This document shows, piece after piece, positions 60,465-64,000 of a stretch of 64,000 nt of DNA. This stretch comes from Leifsonia sp. EB41 (GTDB lineage: Bacteria; Actinomycetota; Actinomycetes; Actinomycetales; Microbacteriaceae). Location of the stretch: contig NZ_JBGCCJ010000001.1 in assembly GCF_041262565.1 (NCBI RefSeq), forward strand, positions 1,488,001-1,552,000. The letters are read 5' to 3'. How positions within the stretch are numbered: position 1 is the first letter of the stretch; every line of letters begins with the position of its first letter. The translations under genes were made by a program, and so were the position numbers. Below the pieces are notes generated by a model. It saw only the letters and a list, made by a program, of their open reading frames with translations, was not told the origin of the DNA and searched no databases.

Positions 60465-62156
60465 TCAGCCGCGCGACGGCGTCGGCACGGCGTCGAGCAG
60501 CCGCACCGTGTAGTCGTCCTGCGGGCGCTGCAGCACCTCGGCGGTGTCGCCGCGCTCGACCACGACGCCCTTGTCGAGCACCATGATCCGGTCGGTGACG
60601 AGCCGCGCGCTGAGCAGGTCGTGGGTGATGTAGAGCATGGACACGCCGCGGGTGCGTCGCAGCTCCTCCAGCAGCGCGAGGACGCCGGCGCGCAGCGACA
60701 TGTCGAGCATCGAGACCGGCTCGTCGGCGATGATCACCTGCGGGTCGCTGGCGAGCGCGCGGGCGATGACCACGCGCTGGCGCTGGCCTCCGGAGAGCTG
60801 GTGCGGCAGCCGGGTGGCGAACTTCTCGACCGGCGTGAGGCCGACCGTCTCCAGGAGTTCGAGCACGCGCATCCGGGCGGCGTTGCCGCGCAGGCCGGTG
60901 AAGTTCTCGACCGGTCTGGTCAGGATGTACTCCACGGTGTGCAGAGGATTGAGCGCCGCGTAGGGGTCCTGGAACACCATCTGCACCTCGGAGTGGAGCT
61001 GCTTCAGCGCGCGCCGGCCCCGGAGGGTGTCGATGCGGGTGTCACCGAACTGGATCGTCCCGGAGGTCGGCCGCTCCACGCCGGTGATCATCTTGGCGAT
61101 GGTCGACTTGCCGCTGCCGCTCGCGCCGACGAGCGCCATCGACATCCCGGGCTCCAGGGTGAAGGACACGTCGTCGACGGCGCGCGTCTCGCCGCCTCTC
61201 CGCCCCTTCGGATAGACCTTCACGAGGTCGGAGACCACGATCGGCTCGCGGGCGCCGATGCGCTGCCGGGCTGCGTTCCCCGTGGTGCGCGCGCCGGCGA
61301 CCGCCGACGTGACCGGCGCAGGCCGGGCGGTGCCCTCCTGCCTCCGCTCCAGCCCGGGCACGGTCACCTCGGCGGCGCGCGGGTCGCCGTAGTGGCTCAG
61401 CAGCATCTGCGTGTACGGGTGCTCCGGAGCCTTCAGGATGCGGTCGCTCGGGGCGTCCTCCACGATCACGCCGTCGTGCATGACGAGCACGCGCTGAGTC
61501 GCCTCCAGCACGACGCCGAGGTCGTGGCTGATCAGGATGGCGGTGAAGTTCTCCGACGCCTGGAGCTGGCGGATGGTGTTCATCACGGCGTGCTGCACGA
61601 GCACGTCGAGCGCCGTGGTCGGCTCGTCGAACACCATCAGCCGCGGCTCCAGGGCGAGCGCGATCGCGATCGAGACGCGCTGCCGCATCCCGCCGGACAG
61701 CTCGCCCGGGTAGCGGCCCAGGGTGGCCTCCGGCAGCTCGACCTTCGCGATCAGCTCCTCCGCGCGGGCGGCGCGCGCCCGCGGCGGCACGTGGCCGTGC
61801 GCGGCGAAGATGTCGAGGAAGTGGTTGCGGATGGTGCGCACGGGGTTGAGCGCGTTCATGCCCGACTGCAGCACCATGGCGAAGCCGCCCTGGCGCTGGG
61901 TGCGCACCTCCTCGATGGAGAGCGCGGCGATGTCGGTGCCGTCGAACAGGATGCGGCCTCCCGCGATGCGCGCCGGCGGCTTGGACAGCCGGGTCAGCGC
62001 GAAGCCGAGGGTGGACTTGCCGGAGCCGGACTCGCCGACGAGCCCGACGAACTCGCCCTGGCCGAGCTCGAAGCTCACCTTCTTCACGGCCTCGAACGAC
62101 TGGCCTTTGCCCTCGTCGTAGACGACGGACAGGTCTTCGACCTTCAGCAGGCTCAT
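60465..62156 (-). CDS. ABC transporter ATPase with two fused nucleotide-binding domains
   Basis: A 563-residue fusion of two oligopeptide-type ATPases (about 1-260 and 300-555), like DppD-DppF joined. Domain 1 has GESGSGKST and LSGGMRQRVSIA; domain 2 has GASGSGKST and LSGGQRQRVVIA. Both keep the Walker B and switch histidine (LISHDLG and YITHDLL). It powers the permeases encoded by the two upstream genes. In actinobacteria, such importers often take up oligosaccharides as well as peptides, and the GH1 and GH35 genes downstream favour a sugar. Confidence 0.92.
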   Translation of the reverse strand: MSLLKVEDLSVVYDEGKGQSFEAVKKVSFELGQGEFVGLVGESGSGKSTLGFALTRLSKPPARIAGGRILFDGTDIAALSIEEVRTQRQGGFAMVLQSGMNALNPVRTIRNHFLDIFAAHGHVPPRARAARAEELIAKVELPEATLGRYPGELSGGMRQRVSIAIALALEPRLMVFDEPTTALDVLVQHAVMNTIRQLQASENFTAILISHDLGVVLEATQRVLVMHDGVIVEDAPSDRILKAPEHPYTQMLLSHYGDPRAAEVTVPGLERRQEGTARPAPVTSAVAGARTTGNAARQRIGAREPIVVSDLVKVYPKGRRGGETRAVDDVSFTLEPGMSMALVGASGSGKSTIAKMITGVERPTSGTIQFGDTRIDTLRGRRALKQLHSEVQMVFQDPYAALNPLHTVEYILTRPVENFTGLRGNAARMRVLELLETVGLTPVEKFATRLPHQLSGGQRQRVVIARALASDPQVIIADEPVSMLDMSLRAGVLALLEELRRTRGVSMLYITHDLLSARLVTDRIMVLDKGVVVERGDTAEVLQRPQDDYTVRLLDAVPTPSRG

Positions 62157-63115
62157 CGTGCGGCCTTCCTCTCACGCAGACGGGGGTTGCTCAGCCCGTC
62201 GACTCCGAAGTTGATGAACGTCATGGAGACGGCGAACAGCGCGATCATGAAGCCGGGCGCGAAGAGCTGCACCCACTGGCCGGTGAGCAGCACGTTGCTG
62301 TTCTGCGCCCAGAAGAGCATCGTTCCCCAGCTCACCGTGTTCGGGTCGCCGAGGCCCAGGAACTCCAGGCCGGCCTCCGCGAGGATGGCCGCGGTCGCCG
62401 CGCCGAAGAAGCTGGCGACGATCAGCGAGGTCATGTTGGGCAGGATCTCCCGGAACACGATCCGGCTCGGGCTCTCGCCGCTGAACTTGGCAGCGGTGAC
62501 GAAGTCGCGCGAGCGGAGGGTCTGCGTCTGCGAGCGCAGCACGCGGGCGCCCCACGCCCAGCCGGTGACCACGACGACGAGCACGATCACGGCGATGCCG
62601 CCGTTGTGCAGGTACGCGGCGATCACGATCATCAGCGGCAGCGACGGGATGACCAGGAAGAGGTTGACGACGAAGCCGACCCCCTCGCCCCAGAACGCCC
62701 GGACGTAGCCCCAGCTCAGCCCGACCAGGATCGCGACGATGGTGCTCAGGAGGCCGGCGATCAGCGCGACCGAGACGGACACCCTGGCGCCCCAGATGAG
62801 CTGGGACAGCACATCCTGGCCGACGCCTGTCGTGCCGAGCAGGTGCGCGGCGCTGCCGTCCTGGCTGTGCGGGAACGACGTGTCGTGCGGGTCGTATGGT
62901 GCGATCAGCGGCGCGAAGATCGCCATCAGGATGAAGAGCGCGAGCAGCACGATGCCGAAGCGCGCCTTGGGCTCCGACCACACCGTCCCGAACGCGCGGC
63001 CGACGACGCGCAGCGGGTTCCAGCCCTTGCGATCGTTCTCCGCAGCGGCCATCTCGGTGGCCCGGACGTGGGACGTCGTCGGAGTCTGCGTCATGGTGGG
63101 TTCCTTCTGCGTCAT
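62153..63115 (-). CDS. ABC transporter permease, DppC-like
   Basis: A 320-residue permease of the oligopeptide/oligosaccharide ABC family with six predicted spans and an N-terminal cytoplasmic segment. The EAA-type loop is near residue 225 in TAAKFSGESPSRIVFREILPN. The ATG at 63115 overlaps the upstream permease stop; an in-frame ATG at 63094 with AGAAGGA before it is an equally possible start. It overlaps the ATPase gene by 4 bases. Confidence 0.9.
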   Translation of the reverse strand: MTQKEPTMTQTPTTSHVRATEMAAAENDRKGWNPLRVVGRAFGTVWSEPKARFGIVLLALFILMAIFAPLIAPYDPHDTSFPHSQDGSAAHLLGTTGVGQDVLSQLIWGARVSVSVALIAGLLSTIVAILVGLSWGYVRAFWGEGVGFVVNLFLVIPSLPLMIVIAAYLHNGGIAVIVLVVVVTGWAWGARVLRSQTQTLRSRDFVTAAKFSGESPSRIVFREILPNMTSLIVASFFGAATAAILAEAGLEFLGLGDPNTVSWGTMLFWAQNSNVLLTGQWVQLFAPGFMIALFAVSMTFINFGVDGLSNPRLRERKAAR

Positions 63116-64000
63116 CGTCTGGTCCTCGGGTCGAGTACGCCGTACAGGATGTCCACGAGGAAGTTCGCGATCAGAACGCTCACCGTGATGATGAGGAACA
63201 GCGCCTGCATCAGCGGGTAGTCCTGGTTGGTCACCGCGTGGAAGAGGAGGAGGCCGACGCCGGGATAGGCGAACACGGTCTCCACCAGGAGCGATCCGCC
63301 GACCACGCCGCCGAGCACCATGCCGAACGACGTGAACTGCGGCAACAGCGCGTTGCGGGCGGCGTAACGGAGTGCGACGGTGCGCGTGCGCAGGCCGTTC
63401 GCCTCCGCGAAGGTCACGTAGTCCTCGCCGAGCGTGTTCACCATCGTGTTGCGCATGCCGATGATCCAGCCGCCGAACGCGGTCAGCAGGATCGTCAGGC
63501 CGGGCAGGATGCCGTGGTACAGCGCATCCATGAAGAAGTCCCAGCTCCAGTTCGGCGTCGCCGTCTGGGAGTACGCGCCGCTGGTGGGGAACCAGCCGGC
63601 CACGTAGCCGAGGAAGAACAGCAGCATCAGCGCGATCCAGAAGTACGGGAACGCGGAGAGGAACTGCCCGCCGACGGTCGGGATGGTGTCGAACGCGGTG
63701 CCGCGCTTCCACGCCGCCAGGACGCCGAGCAGGGTGCCGAGGACGAACGCCAGGACCGTCACGGTGCCGACCAGGACGAGCGTCCAGGGGAGCGCCGCGC
63801 CGATGAGGCTGGAGACGGACTGCGGGAAGTAGCTGAACGACGGCCCGAAGTCGAAGTGGACGACCTGGCCAAGGTACGTCACGTACTGGTCCCACAGGCT
63901 GCCGGTCGGCACGCCGAGCTGCGCCTCGATCGAGGCGCGCATCGCGGGCGACACCGGGCCGTTCTGGCTGAGCTTGGCGATCGCCGCGTCAGCGGGCGAG
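63112..64000 (-). CDS. ABC transporter permease, DppB-like, N-terminus beyond window
   Basis: At least 296 residues of a DppB-type permease are visible and the frame stays open to the right edge, so the start is outside. The visible part includes the SPADAAIAKL...LGV extracytoplasmic stretch, five spans and an EAA loop near FAEANGLRTRTVALRYAARNALLP. It pairs with the DppC-like permease (ATGA overlap). The solute-binding protein gene is probably just upstream, beyond the window. Confidence 0.88.
   Translation of the reverse strand, partial: SPADAAIAKLSQNGPVSPAMRASIEAQLGVPTGSLWDQYVTYLGQVVHFDFGPSFSYFPQSVSSLIGAALPWTLVLVGTVTVLAFVLGTLLGVLAAWKRGTAFDTIPTVGGQFLSAFPYFWIALMLLFFLGYVAGWFPTSGAYSQTATPNWSWDFFMDALYHGILPGLTILLTAFGGWIIGMRNTMVNTLGEDYVTFAEANGLRTRTVALRYAARNALLPQFTSFGMVLGGVVGGSLLVETVFAYPGVGLLLFHAVTNQDYPLMQALFLIITVSVLIANFLVDILYGVLDPRTRR

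Overview
The window is high-GC DNA with dense, tightly packed genes, many 4-nt ATGA/GTGA overlaps and frequent GTG starts. Gene content (DosR/DevR-type two-component system, PaaK/PaaI, MGH1-like and GH1/GH35 glycosidases, LADTG-type sorting signal, many small-molecule regulators) points to an actinobacterium, most likely of the Microbacteriaceae. This taxonomic call is inference. No rRNA, tRNA, CRISPR array, transposase or phage gene was seen, and no gene-free stretch exceeds about 210 bases.

Layout. 1-2616: molybdenum-enzyme genes (partial FdhF-type oxidoreductase, fdhD, moeA). 2704-4932: GH13 trehalose-synthase-like enzyme. 4981-6970: ArsR-type repressor with two cation-efflux proteins. 6942-21210: a hypoxia/dormancy island with an Mg-type P-ATPase, five universal stress proteins, two flavin-reductase-like small proteins, flavodoxin, Zn-alcohol dehydrogenase, a DevS-like GAF histidine kinase, a DevR-like regulator, small membrane proteins and a b6-type cytochrome module. 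Four DosR-like boxes sit in its promoter regions. 21081-23493: a NuoF-like/ferredoxin/ferric-reductase-like electron-transfer operon facing the island. 23595-26943: sulfane-sulfur module (rhodanese-fused CoA-disulfide-reductase-like enzyme, CstR-like repressor) and a Kef-type antiporter. 27084-31651: flavin-based transmembrane electron transfer (ferric-reductase/flavodoxin-reductase, FMN-binding protein, ApbE) plus an OmpR-type two-component system. The two electron-transfer operons share a direct-repeat motif in their promoters.

31706-37853: cytosolic HtrA-like protease, a Pot-type polyamine ABC transporter, and an aldo/keto reductase. 37970-41604: a lower-GC lactococcin-972-type bacteriocin operon (precursor, lipoprotein, peptidoglycan-binding adaptor, ABC ATPase, permease). 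41657-48699: hydrolase/MarR pair, GH63-like glycosidase, DUF805 protein, TetR/MFS efflux pair. 48861-55120: deviant ParA-like ATPase, secreted lipoprotein, frameshifted FG-GAP/VCBS surface protein, VOC/MarR pair and an LADTG surface protein. 55177-56946: phenylacetate activation (paaK, PaaI thioesterase) behind a PaaR-like operator. 57042-64000: GH35 and GH1 glycosidases with an oligosaccharide/peptide-type ABC transporter that runs off the window.

The strongest points for follow-up are the DosR-like regulon with its b6-type cytochrome module, the bacteriocin operon with two cysteines in the mature peptide, the two families of sequence-conserved palindromes at gene ends, an apparent ATC start for the sensor kinase, and a TC-repeat frameshift in a surface-protein signal peptide.
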